The notes under the pieces: model-generated | The model's database searches: none | Told to the model about the DNA's origin: nothing | What the model saw: the letters and a program-made list of their open reading frames with translations, nothing else | In this document: positions 17,033-25,094 of the stretch, piece by piece | Layout of the letters: each line of letters begins with the position of its first letter | Numbering within the stretch: the first letter of the stretch is position 1 | Program-made: the position numbers and the translations under genes | Assembly (NCBI GenBank): GCA_003151235.1 | Contig: PLWZ01000082.1 | Location: 53,221-117,220 of the forward strand | From: Acidimicrobiaceae bacterium | GTDB lineage: Bacteria; Actinomycetota; Acidimicrobiia; Acidimicrobiales; RAAP-2 | DNA: 64,000 bases | Reading direction: 5' to 3'

Positions 17033-17860
17033 CTACATCCGGCCGAGCAGGAAGAGGGCGGCCGGGGCGGCGGGCGGGAACGAGTCTGTGATCCCCGAGC
17101 TGATGTAGCCGGCGTCGGTGATCATGGTGATGCCGGTGATCACCGAGGCGGCGTCGCTGCACAAGAAGACGAGGGGGTAGGCCTGTTCGAGCGGCGTGGA
17201 GGCTTCGATCCCCACCTCGCCCCGATAATCGGCACCGAAGCCGAGCCACAGATCCTTGTTCGCCTGGGCGAGCGGTGTGTCGGTCGGGCCCGGGCAGATG
17301 GCGTTGATGCGGATGCCCTCCTTGAGCAACGAGAACGCCTGCCGGGCCACGTACGCGCAGATGGCCTGCTTGGTCGACAGGTAGTCCGCCTTGTTGTGCT
17401 CGGCGACCCAGGCCGCTGCCGAGTCGAAGTCGGGTGTGTCCAGGTACTCCTTCAACTCGGTGAGGTTGGCCTCCCAACCCAGCCCGGCGGCGGAGGAGAT
17501 GAACCCGATCGCGGCCCCGCGCGAGAGCATCCCCGCCGCCCGCATGCGGTCAATGAGGTGGCGGTGCCCGATGAAGTTGATCTTCTCGATCCCCGGCGTG
17601 CCGTCGGCCACACCGGCACACGCAAACAGCGCGTGCACCGGGCCCCCGCACTCGTCCACCGCGGCGTCGATCGATGCCTGTTCGGCCAGGTTGACCTGGA
17701 TGGCCTTGGCTCCGGGGAGCTTCACCTCCGCGAAGTCCATGACGACCACCTCGGCGCCCGCAGCCTGGGCCAGCTCGGCTGCGGCGGCTCCCATGCCGGT
17801 GGCGCCACCGACGACGAGGACCCGCTTCCCGTCGTAGCGAAATGCATCGAATAGTGACAT
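17033..17860 (-). CDS. Short-chain dehydrogenase/reductase
   Basis: A 275-residue classical SDR. The nucleotide motif is GGATGMG (residues 18-24), the catalytic Ser lies in FISSAAGLG and the Tyr/Lys pair in DYLSTKQA. INAICPGPTDTP follows as in 3-alpha- and 7-alpha-hydroxysteroid dehydrogenase-like SDRs. The N-terminal MSLFDAFRYDGKRVLVVGGATGMG resembles bacterial 3-alpha-hydroxysteroid/carbonyl reductases. The ATG at 17860 follows AGGAAGGA. The gene lies 49 bases after the CoA transferase and upstream of the thioesterase. It likely oxidises a hydroxyl or hydroxyacyl-CoA. Steroid specificity is only suggested. Confidence 0.92.
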   Translation of the reverse strand: MSLFDAFRYDGKRVLVVGGATGMGAAAAELAQAAGAEVVVMDFAEVKLPGAKAIQVNLAEQASIDAAVDECGGPVHALFACAGVADGTPGIEKINFIGHRHLIDRMRAAGMLSRGAAIGFISSAAGLGWEANLTELKEYLDTPDFDSAAAWVAEHNKADYLSTKQAICAYVARQAFSLLKEGIRINAICPGPTDTPLAQANKDLWLGFGADYRGEVGIEASTPLEQAYPLVFLCSDAASVITGITMITDAGYISSGITDSFPPAAPAALFLLGRM

Positions 17861-17909
17861 CAGTTCCTTCCTGACAGATAGGTGAACAGATGGATGATTG
17901 GACGAGTCG

Positions 17910-19130
17910 TCAGCCGACGACCGAGCGGACCTTGAGGTCCACGATCGTGTCCCAGTCGATTCCGAGCTCGGCCAGGATCGCGTCGCCGTGCTCGTTGAAC
18001 CCGGGGGCCCGACCGACGGGAGCAGGCTCGCCGCCGAACTGTGCCGGCGCCGCGACAAGCCTGAATGAGGAGCCCGCCGCTGTCTCGCAATCTTGCAGGT
18101 ATCCGTTTGCGAGTGCCTGGGGATCGGCCGTTGCTTCAAGCGTGTCCTGGGCCACACACCATTGCCCGGTGAAGTCGGCAAGGCGTTCTCGCCACTCGGA
18201 CAACGGGAGCTCCGCGAAGGTCGTCCGCAGGATCTCCTGAGCCTCGGCACAGTGACCGAGCAGCGTGGCGTGGTCGGCAAACCGGGGGTCGGTGCCCAAC
18301 TCGGGTCGCCCGATGGCGTCGCAGAGCGGCGCCCAGTACTTCCCGGCCTGGAGGCAGCAGAAGGAGAGGAAGCGGTCGTCCTTGGTGAGGTAGTTGGCCG
18401 TCAACGGGTTTTGGCGCGGTGCGTTGGATGGCGGCCCCTGCCAGGGGACGTTGCTCAGGAGTGAGATGGCGAAGGCCTGGCCCATGGACCACATCCCGGT
18501 ACCGAGCAAGGAAACGTCGACTGTGGTGGCCTCGCCCGTCCGTTCGCGATGGAACAGCGCCCCCATGATCCCTCCGGCGATGGTCATTGCACCGATCGAG
18601 TCTCCGAACCCCGGCCCGGGCGGCGACGGGAGGCGGTCCGAGTCGGCCGGCTTCACACCCATGGCGACCCCGGCACGGCTCCAGAACGCCAGGGCGTCGT
18701 AGGAGCCCTGGTCCGCGTCGGGCCCCCGTTCACCGTGCCCGGTGCCGGCGACATAGATGATCTTCGGGTTGTGCGCCCGGATGTCCTCGAGCTCGATCTT
18801 GAGCTTCTTGCGGACTCGGGGCAGCTTGTTGGTGAGGAAGACGTCGGCGGTCCCGGCCAGGTCATAGAGGATCTCGAGACCCTCGGGGGAGGCCAGATCG
18901 AGGGCCAGGCTCCGCTTGCCGCGGTTCGAGTGCTCGAGGAGCGGGTGCACGTCGCCGGTGATGGACATGACGCCCGTGGACGCGAGACCGCGCATGGCGT
19001 CGCCGCGCTCGATGGGCTCGATCTTGATGACGTCGGCCCCCCAGTCGGACAGCAGGGCTGAGGCAGCCGGCACGAACGTGTGCTCCGCCACTTCGAGGAT
19101 GCGGACACCCTCCATCACCGCGGTCACCAT
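17910..19130 (-). CDS. Family III CoA transferase (CaiB/BaiF), first paralogue
   Basis: A 406-residue class III CoA transferase that moves CoA between carboxylic acids. The conserved N-terminal segment LLSDWGADVIKIEP and the catalytic Asp, D177 in FGDSIGAM, are present, as are NRGKRSLALDL and NPKIIYVAGTGHG. The ATG at 19130 is chosen; an AAGGAGG lies a little far upstream, and an internal ATG five codons later is possible. A GACGTC-centred palindrome is found 51-70 bases upstream. The gene heads a run with SDR, thioesterase, split-barrel, DUF35 and thiolase genes. It is clearly related to the CoA transferase at 40721. Confidence 0.92.
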   Translation of the reverse strand: MVTAVMEGVRILEVAEHTFVPAASALLSDWGADVIKIEPIERGDAMRGLASTGVMSITGDVHPLLEHSNRGKRSLALDLASPEGLEILYDLAGTADVFLTNKLPRVRKKLKIELEDIRAHNPKIIYVAGTGHGERGPDADQGSYDALAFWSRAGVAMGVKPADSDRLPSPPGPGFGDSIGAMTIAGGIMGALFHRERTGEATTVDVSLLGTGMWSMGQAFAISLLSNVPWQGPPSNAPRQNPLTANYLTKDDRFLSFCCLQAGKYWAPLCDAIGRPELGTDPRFADHATLLGHCAEAQEILRTTFAELPLSEWRERLADFTGQWCVAQDTLEATADPQALANGYLQDCETAAGSSFRLVAAPAQFGGEPAPVGRAPGFNEHGDAILAELGIDWDTIVDLKVRSVVG

Positions 19131-19180
19131 GCCCCTGGTCCTCCTTCCGACTGTCTCGCCCGGGTCGGACCCTTGCGAAT

Positions 19181-19200
19181 TGACATCGACGTCGATAGTA
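19181..19200. promoter_or_regulatory. GACGTC-centred operator-like site A
   Basis: TGACATCGACGTCGATAGTA has a perfect 12-base core palindrome (ATCGACGTCGAT) and one good outer half (TGAC). It lies 51 bases upstream of the CoA transferase. Three other sites with the plan TGAY-N3-GACGTC-N3-RTCA occur at 26040, 33963 and 34092. Confidence 0.45.
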
Positions 19201-19248
19201 GACCGCAAGCCACGCACGGCGTCCAAGCCGGGCTGGCGCACCAGGGCT

Positions 19249-20241
19249 TCAGGAGGACCCGCCCCCCGGTCGCACCTGGAGGACCACCTTGCCGACGGCG
19301 TGACCCTCGGCGACGTGGCGCAAGGCGACCGCCGCTTCGGAGAGATCGAAGGTGGCGCCGATCAGCGGTACGGCGCGGCCCTCTTCGAGGAGCCCGAGTA
19401 GCTCGCGCTCGTTGCGCGCCATCTCGTCGGGCATGTGCAAGCCGAAGCCCCGTAACTCGAACCCCAGGATGCGGATGCCCTTCAGGAGCACCAAGTTAAG
19501 AGGAATGCGGGGGATGGTTCCTGACGCATAGCCCACGGTGACGAAGCGGCCGCCCCAGCGCAGCGAGCGCAGGGCGGGCTCGGCGAGGTCGCCCCCCACC
19601 GGGTCCACGACCACATCGGTGCCAGAGGGAAGGGCCGCGCGCAGCGCCTCTCGCAGGTCGCCGTCTCGATGAGCGATGAGGCGTTGCGCGCCGCAAGAGC
19701 GGGCCGCCTCAAGCTTCTCAGGGGTCGAAGCCACCGCGGTCACGGTTGCACCGAGCGCGGCTCCGATTTGCACTGCGGCCGTACCGACGCCGCCCCCGGC
19801 ACCGAGGACGACCAGCTCCTCGCCCGGTTGGACCGCCGCGACCGAACGGAGCACGTGGTAGGCGGTGCGAAACGCCACACCGAAGGCCGACGCCACGCGG
19901 TCATCGACTCCCGGCGGGATCCGAGTCAGCGATGTCGCCGGCACGACCACTTCCTCTGCGAAGGCACCGACCATGGTTGAGCCGAAGACTCGGTCGCCGA
20001 CGGTCATGCCCTCGACTCCGCTCGCGACCTCGACCACCGCACCCGCGAACTCGCTGCCGGGGATGAACGGTGTCGGGATCGAGATTTGGTACGTGTTGGC
20101 GATGAGCAGGACGTCTGGGAAGTTGACGGCTCCGGTGTGCACCGCGACCCGGACCTGGCCCGCCTCGAGCATGGGTGGTGGGACCTCACACACCTCTACG
20201 ACTTCGGGGCCGCCGTATGTTCGGCAGAGCGCGGCGCGCAC
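19249..20241 (-). CDS. Zinc-less NADPH:quinone oxidoreductase-like MDR protein
   Basis: A 330-residue medium-chain reductase. It has an N-terminal GroES-like domain (FIPGSEFAGAVVEV) and a Rossmann domain with GAGGGVGTAAVQIG. The zinc ligands of alcohol dehydrogenases are missing, as in quinone oxidoreductases and some enoyl reductases. It starts with GTG (MRAALCRTYGG is the family's usual N-terminus) with only a weak ribosome site. It reads leftward toward the CoA transferase, 118 bases away, so it may be separate from that operon. It may reduce a quinone or an activated double bond; the substrate is unknown. Confidence 0.9.
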   Translation of the reverse strand: MRAALCRTYGGPEVVEVCEVPPPMLEAGQVRVAVHTGAVNFPDVLLIANTYQISIPTPFIPGSEFAGAVVEVASGVEGMTVGDRVFGSTMVGAFAEEVVVPATSLTRIPPGVDDRVASAFGVAFRTAYHVLRSVAAVQPGEELVVLGAGGGVGTAAVQIGAALGATVTAVASTPEKLEAARSCGAQRLIAHRDGDLREALRAALPSGTDVVVDPVGGDLAEPALRSLRWGGRFVTVGYASGTIPRIPLNLVLLKGIRILGFELRGFGLHMPDEMARNERELLGLLEEGRAVPLIGATFDLSEAAVALRHVAEGHAVGKVVLQVRPGGGSS

Positions 20242-20280
20242 CTCAGTTGGTGGTGGCCTGCGGGCGCATGGACACCGGTC

Positions 20281-21351
20281 TCACGGCGCGTCCGACGTCG
20301 CCAGCACCGAGTAGTCGGTGGTCTCGGCGAGCTCGGCCGCCCCCTGCATGAGGTCGAGCACGAAGGGCCCGAAACCGGCCAACTTCTCGTCGCCGCCCGC
20401 TCGCTGGAAGCCCTGCTCGAGCACGATGGCCAGCTTCCACTTGGCCAGGACGCAGTAGTAGTCGATGTCGTCAACCTGGCGCCCCGAGGTGATCGCATAG
20501 TGCTCCAACACCTCGGTCCGCGACGGCATGTGGGTCATGTCCACGTAACCCCCGACGCTGCCCTCCCCGCCACTCGTGTCCTCCGGCCACGTGTGCACGA
20601 CCCAGGCCAGGTCGAGCTTCGGGTCGCCGACCGTGCCCATCTCCCAGTCGACGATCGCCGCCAGCCGGGCCGGTGCGCCGTCCTTGAACATCACGTTCGC
20701 GAACTGGTAGTCGCCGTGCATGAGACCAGGGATGAAGTCGATCGGCCGGTGCGCGCGCAGCCATGCTGCCGCCTCGTCGAATCCGGGCAGCTCGCGGCCC
20801 TTGATGCGCTCGAGGAACGCGGTCCAACGGTCGACCTGGCGTTCGTGAAAGCCGTCGGGGCGACCGAGGTCGCTCAGGCCTTTGGCCTGCCAGTCCACCT
20901 TGGAGAGCCGCGCGATGCCCTCGACCAGTTGGAAGGCGAGGCCGCGTCGCTCGTCCAGGTCGGTGTCGAAGGGCGCCGGCCACGCGTGCCGCGTCTGCAT
21001 CGGCGACCACCCGTCGACGAAGCCCATGAGGTAGAAGGTCCGACCGAGCACCGAAGGATCGGTGCACACCGCGATCGCCTCGGTGCTGGGCACGTCGGTC
21101 CCGTTGAGTGCGTCGATGATCCTCCACTCCCGCACGATGCCCTCGTCCCGAGAGGCGGGAGCGGTGGGTGGCGGGATGCGCAGCGCGCAGTGCAGGTCCC
21201 CCCTGCGCAGTTCGTAGATCTCGTTCTGGCTTCCACCCGAGATGTAGCCGTGCTCCAATTCCGACCCAAGGCCGAGGCCCTGGTCGTCCAGCCATGCCGT
21301 CAGCTTGTCGACGTCGGCGATCGTCTTCGGGGTCTCGGTTGCCGAGGTCAT
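20281..21351 (-). CDS. Aminoglycoside-phosphotransferase-fold kinase (ACAD10/11-type)
   Basis: A 356-residue protein of the APH/choline-kinase fold. The catalytic loop is HGDYQFANVMF and the metal-binding segment is VDWEMGTVGDPKLDL; an N-terminal SGGSQNEIY loop matches the nucleotide-binding region. The ATG overlaps the stop of an acyl-CoA dehydrogenase gene (ATGA). In human ACAD10/ACAD11 the same two domains are fused, and the kinase phosphorylates a hydroxyacyl-CoA before the dehydrogenase domain acts. The bacterial split pair may do the same with 4-hydroxyacyl-CoA. That role is inferred from this architecture. Confidence 0.9.
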   Translation of the reverse strand: MTSATETPKTIADVDKLTAWLDDQGLGLGSELEHGYISGGSQNEIYELRRGDLHCALRIPPPTAPASRDEGIVREWRIIDALNGTDVPSTEAIAVCTDPSVLGRTFYLMGFVDGWSPMQTRHAWPAPFDTDLDERRGLAFQLVEGIARLSKVDWQAKGLSDLGRPDGFHERQVDRWTAFLERIKGRELPGFDEAAAWLRAHRPIDFIPGLMHGDYQFANVMFKDGAPARLAAIVDWEMGTVGDPKLDLAWVVHTWPEDTSGGEGSVGGYVDMTHMPSRTEVLEHYAITSGRQVDDIDYYCVLAKWKLAIVLEQGFQRAGGDEKLAGFGPFVLDLMQGAAELAETTDYSVLATSDAP

Positions 21352-22649
21352 TGGTTCCCCACCTCCAGCTCCAGGTACTCAGCGAACTTCGCCTTCGCGG
21401 CCTCCAGTTTCTTCGGGATCCATTGCGTGGGCCAGATGTCGTCGCTCGGCTTGTAATCGCGGAGCACCTGCCGGGCCACCGTGATCTTGTGCACCTCGGT
21501 CGGGCCGTCGGCCAGGCCCATCACGCCGGCGCCGTGAATCATGGTGAAGAACGGCATCTCGTTGGTCGTACCCAGCGCGCCGTGCACCTGCATGGCGCGC
21601 CAGGCGATGTCGTGCAGCACCGTGGGCATGACGACCTTCGCGGTGGCGATGTCCTTACGCACGCGCTTGTAGTCGCTGTACTTGTCGATCTCCCATGCCG
21701 TGTAGAGGACGAACAGCCGGAACTGGATCAACTGGGCGTACGAGTCGGCAATGTAACCCTGGACGAACTGCTTGTCGGCGAGCAGGCTCCCGGCGGTCTC
21801 CCGGCTGAGCACCCGTTCGCACATCATGTCGATCGCCTTCTGGGCCTGGCCGATCGTGCGCATCGCGTGGTGGATCCGGCCGCCGCCGAGTCGGGTCTGG
21901 GCGATCGCGAAGGCCTGCCCCTCGCCACCGAGGAGCGCTTCGGCGGGAACGTGGACGTCCTCGTAGTGGATGAGTGCGTGGGACCCGTCGTTGAGCGGCT
22001 CACCGTATAGGCCGACGTTACGCACGATCTCCACGCCCGGCGTGTTCGTCGGCACGAGGAACATCGACATCCCCTTGTACGGGTTCACGTCCGGGTTCGT
22101 CACCACCATCACGATGAGGAACTCTGCGGTTCGCGCGTTGGATGAGAAGAACTTCCACCCGTTGATGACCCACTCGTCGCCGTCGCGCTCTGCCCGGGTC
22201 TTGAAGAGGGTCGGGTCGGCGCCGGCATGGGGCTCGGTCATCGAGTAGCTCGAGAAGCACTCGCCGTCGAGAAGCGGCCGCAGGTACCGCTCCTTCTGTT
22301 CGGGGGTGCCGTAGTGGGCGATGATCTCTGCGTTCCCGGTGTCGGGGGCCTGGCAGCCGAACACGATCGGGGCCCACGACGATCGGCCCAGGATCTCGTT
22401 CAACAGGGCCAGCTTGAGCTGTCCGTAGCCCTGGCCGCCCAGATCGGGCCCAAGGTGGGTCGCCCAGAGCCCCTGGCGTCGAACCTCTTCCTTGAGCGGG
22501 TCGATGGCCTCCCGACGCTTGCCCTCGAGCGGCACGAACTGGAGGTGCGGGAAGGCCAGGTCGAGTGGCTCCACCTCCTCCCGGACGAACTTGTCGGCCC
22601 AGTCGAGCTTCTGCTGGTACTCGGGATCGGTCTCGAAGTCCCACGCCAT
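21348..22649 (-). CDS. Acyl-CoA dehydrogenase (ACAD11-like)
   Basis: A 433-residue acyl-CoA dehydrogenase, a little longer than beta-oxidation enzymes and typical for the ACAD10/11-like group. Visible are YSMTEPHAGADPTLFKTRA, the WVINGWKFFSSNA flavin loop and the C-terminal RDYKPSDDIWPTQWIP tail. It is coupled to the phosphotransferase gene and divergent from a TetR gene only 29 bases away. The TetR and this operon share a perfect inverted repeat, so repression by that TetR is likely. Together with the kinase it may convert 4-hydroxyacyl-CoA to a 3-hydroxyacyl-CoA or enoyl-CoA. Confidence 0.93.
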   Translation of the reverse strand: MAWDFETDPEYQQKLDWADKFVREEVEPLDLAFPHLQFVPLEGKRREAIDPLKEEVRRQGLWATHLGPDLGGQGYGQLKLALLNEILGRSSWAPIVFGCQAPDTGNAEIIAHYGTPEQKERYLRPLLDGECFSSYSMTEPHAGADPTLFKTRAERDGDEWVINGWKFFSSNARTAEFLIVMVVTNPDVNPYKGMSMFLVPTNTPGVEIVRNVGLYGEPLNDGSHALIHYEDVHVPAEALLGGEGQAFAIAQTRLGGGRIHHAMRTIGQAQKAIDMMCERVLSRETAGSLLADKQFVQGYIADSYAQLIQFRLFVLYTAWEIDKYSDYKRVRKDIATAKVVMPTVLHDIAWRAMQVHGALGTTNEMPFFTMIHGAGVMGLADGPTEVHKITVARQVLRDYKPSDDIWPTQWIPKKLEAAKAKFAEYLELEVGNQ

Positions 22650-22678
22650 GTGTGCGCCCCCTCGTTCTCGGCCAGAAT

Positions 22679-23326
22679 ATGATTCTGACTATTCAGAATG
22701 CAATACCGGACCCCGGCACGGGCGTCGCCGACCGGATCGTCCGCCGCACGCTGGCCAAGCGGGAGAGTGAGTACGCCAGCGAGGTGCGGCGGCTCCTCGA
22801 CGCGGCTCTCGAGCTGATGCGGGCCAACGGCACCTCATCTCGCCCCCGGGTCGCCGACATCGTCGCCGCCGCCGGGCTGTCCAACGAGGCCTTCTACCGG
22901 CACTTCCGCTCGAAGGAGGCGCTGGTCACCACCATGTTGGAGGACGGTGCCGAGCGCCTGCGCAGCTATCTCGGCCACCAGCTGGCCAAGGAAACCAGGC
23001 CCGAGCGCCAGGTCCGGCGGTGGGTCGAGGGGGTGCTGGCCCAGGCCAACGCGGAGGTTGCCGCCACCACGCTGGCGGTGCTCTGGAACGGGAGCAGCGC
23101 CGACGGGCGGATTGCGGCGGGACGACACTTCGCCAGCGAGCCACTCGCGTCCCTGCTGCACGAACCGCTCACTGCGCTGGGTAGCGACTCGCCCGCCCTC
23201 GACGCCGCGCTGGCCGCCCACGCAACGCTCGGCATGCTCACCGACTGTCTGTGGAAGCGGATCGAACCCACCAGGGCCGAGATCGACCGTGTCACCGCCT
23301 TCTGCCTGGGGGCGGTGACCCGCTAA
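22679..23326 (+). CDS. TetR-family regulator of the ACAD/kinase operon
   Basis: A 215-residue TetR regulator. The helix-turn-helix spans about residues 35-85 (RPRVADIVAAAGLSNEAFYRHFRSKEA). It is divergent from the acyl-CoA dehydrogenase/phosphotransferase operon. The ATG at 22679 has no recognisable ribosome site and may be used on a leaderless message. A perfect inverted repeat lies over its first codons, and no better start exists before the DNA-binding domain. It probably represses itself and the divergent operon, releasing on binding an acyl-CoA. The effector is unknown. Confidence 0.9.
   Translation: MILTIQNAIPDPGTGVADRIVRRTLAKRESEYASEVRRLLDAALELMRANGTSSRPRVADIVAAAGLSNEAFYRHFRSKEALVTTMLEDGAERLRSYLGHQLAKETRPERQVRRWVEGVLAQANAEVAATTLAVLWNGSSADGRIAAGRHFASEPLASLLHEPLTALGSDSPALDAALAAHATLGMLTDCLWKRIEPTRAEIDRVTAFCLGAVTR
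22682..22699. promoter_or_regulatory. Perfect inverted repeat ATTCTGA-N4-TCAGAAT
   Basis: Seven-base arms are exactly complementary around CTAT. The site lies just inside the start of the TetR gene and 33 bases from the divergent acyl-CoA dehydrogenase ATG. This is a standard arrangement for a TetR operator controlling both promoters. Confidence 0.7.
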
Positions 23327-23357
23327 GGGAGTGCCGCCGGGCCGGGCGGCCGGCGGC

Positions 23358-24152
23358 TCAGTTGCGGGGTTCGTCGGGCGACAGCCCTTCGGGGATCCAG
23401 TTGGGCGGCCGTTTCTCCATGAACGCCCGCATCCCTTCTCGCGGCTCGGGTGACTCCTCGAGAGCCCAGAACATCGTCTGGTAGTCGATCAGTCCGTAGC
23501 GCTCGTTCAGCATCCGCTTCACGTGCATGCGAGCCATGGGCGGGGTCTGCAAGATCTCGCGCACCGCCGCCATGGCGGCGTCCTTCAGCTGGTCGTGGGG
23601 GACCACGCGGGAGATCGCCCCGAGGCGCTGGGCCTCGGCGGCGTCGAAGCGTCGACCGGAGAGCAAGAGGTCACGCGCCACGGCGATGCCGACGTGCGCA
23701 GGGAGCACCGCCGCGTACGTGGCGTCGGGAATGCCGCGCAAGAGCTCGGGTGCCCGGAAAGTCGCCCGATCGCTGGCGATTGCGATGTCGGCCAGCATGG
23801 CGATCAGGAGGCCGCCGGCCTGACAGATCCCGTTCACCGCCGCGACGACCGGCGCCCGGCTGTCGCGGATGTCGAGGAAGGGGAGGATGTCTCGGCCGAT
23901 GTCGGGGGTCGGCGCGTCGCCTGGCTCCGATCGGCCACCGAGATCCCCCCCGGGTGCGAAGACATCGCCGGTCCCGGTGATGATGAGGGCGGCGAGGTCG
24001 GGGTCCCGGTTGACCAGGCGGACGGCCTGCTTGATGCCGAAGTACATGGCCGGTGTCAGCGCGTTCCTCGCCTCGGGCCGGTCGATCACACACCATGCCA
24101 CCGGGCCGACGCGCTCGAGGCGAAGTCCGCTGGCGCCCAGATCGTCTGCCAT
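23358..24152 (-). CDS. Enoyl-CoA hydratase/isomerase-family protein (crotonase fold)
   Basis: A 264-residue crotonase. The oxyanion-hole strand appears as VFAPGGDLGG, and the second as NGICQAGGLLIAMLADIAIASD. In the catalytic loop the sequence is APELLRGIPDATYAAVL, so the position of the usual first glutamate is Glu but the second differs. The reaction could be hydration, isomerisation or hydrolysis. The ATG follows GGGGAG. It is divergent from the SDR at 24232, with 79 bases between. No operon partner downstream on the same strand is obvious, since the next gene reads the other way. Confidence 0.88.
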   Translation of the reverse strand: MADDLGASGLRLERVGPVAWCVIDRPEARNALTPAMYFGIKQAVRLVNRDPDLAALIITGTGDVFAPGGDLGGRSEPGDAPTPDIGRDILPFLDIRDSRAPVVAAVNGICQAGGLLIAMLADIAIASDRATFRAPELLRGIPDATYAAVLPAHVGIAVARDLLLSGRRFDAAEAQRLGAISRVVPHDQLKDAAMAAVREILQTPPMARMHVKRMLNERYGLIDYQTMFWALEESPEPREGMRAFMEKRPPNWIPEGLSPDEPRN

Positions 24153-24231
24153 CGCTCTCCCCTCGTGTGGCGGTCCGCACGGACACTACTGTCCGGCCCC
24201 GAGGGCCCCACAGCGAGCGAGGGAGAGACCT

Positions 24232-25068
24232 ATGACGGTAGGCATCGTGACCGGAGCGGCGCGGGGCATGGGCGCGGCATGCGCGACGCGAGTGGCGGAC
24301 ATGGTCGACGTGCTCCTGGTCGCCGATCGCGACGAGAAGCAGTTGGCCGGGACGGTGCGGCGTCTTACCTCCGGCCCGACGCGGGCCGCTGTCGAACCGT
24401 TCGCGCTAGACGTGGCGGACCGCGACGAGGTTGGCCGTCTCGTTGCTCGGGCATCGGAGCTGGGCACGCTACGCGCCGTGGCGCACGCCGCCGGTGTGTC
24501 ACCGACCATGGGTGGGTGGCGCGACATGTTGGTCATCGACCTCGTCGGCACGGCACTGCTCGTCGATGCGTGCCGACCGCTCGCCACGCAGGGCACGGCC
24601 ATCGTGTGCTTCGCATCGGTGGCCCCGCTGCTAGCCATGGCCGATGCCGACGTCGCTGCAGATGTCGTCCTTGACGACCCGCTGGACGACGGGTTCATCG
24701 AAGGCATTCGAGAGGCCGTCGGGCCCGAGATCGAGGACCCGGGAATGGCCTACACGTGGGCGAAGCGGGGTGTGCATCGGCTGGTCCGACGCGAGGCCGC
24801 CGCATTCGGCCGGCTCGGCGCCCGGATCTGCTCTGTGACCCCCGGGATCATCGACACCCCCATGGGCAAGCAGGAAGGGGCGGCCCGTCCGACCAACGAC
24901 CTGCTGGTCCAGCTGTCCCCGCTCGGGCGGGAGGGAATGGCCGAGGAGGTGGCGGCCGCGGTCGCCTTCCTCCTTTCGGACGAGGCGGCATTCGTGACCG
25001 GGATCGATCTTCCCGTCGATGGCGGCATCGCCGCCGCGATCCGCAGCGGCGGGTCCACACTGCGCTGA
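24232..25068 (+). CDS. Short-chain dehydrogenase/reductase
   Basis: A 278-residue SDR with TGAARGMG (7-14) as nucleotide motif, VAHAAGVSPTMGG in place of the NNAG loop, a Ser in CFASVAP and the Tyr/Lys pair in AYTWAKRGV. The end GIDLPVDGGIAAAI is typical. Between the Ser and the Tyr there is an insertion of about 35 residues rich in Asp, which matches a small SDR subgroup seen in actinobacterial catabolic clusters. The ATG lies after GAGGGAGAG. It is convergent with the thioesterase. The substrate, probably a hydroxyl or keto group, is unknown. Confidence 0.9.
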   Translation: MTVGIVTGAARGMGAACATRVADMVDVLLVADRDEKQLAGTVRRLTSGPTRAAVEPFALDVADRDEVGRLVARASELGTLRAVAHAAGVSPTMGGWRDMLVIDLVGTALLVDACRPLATQGTAIVCFASVAPLLAMADADVAADVVLDDPLDDGFIEGIREAVGPEIEDPGMAYTWAKRGVHRLVRREAAAFGRLGARICSVTPGIIDTPMGKQEGAARPTNDLLVQLSPLGREGMAEEVAAAVAFLLSDEAAFVTGIDLPVDGGIAAAIRSGGSTLR

Positions 25069-25094
25069 GCGCTGGTCCCGCCCCGCGGAGCGGC

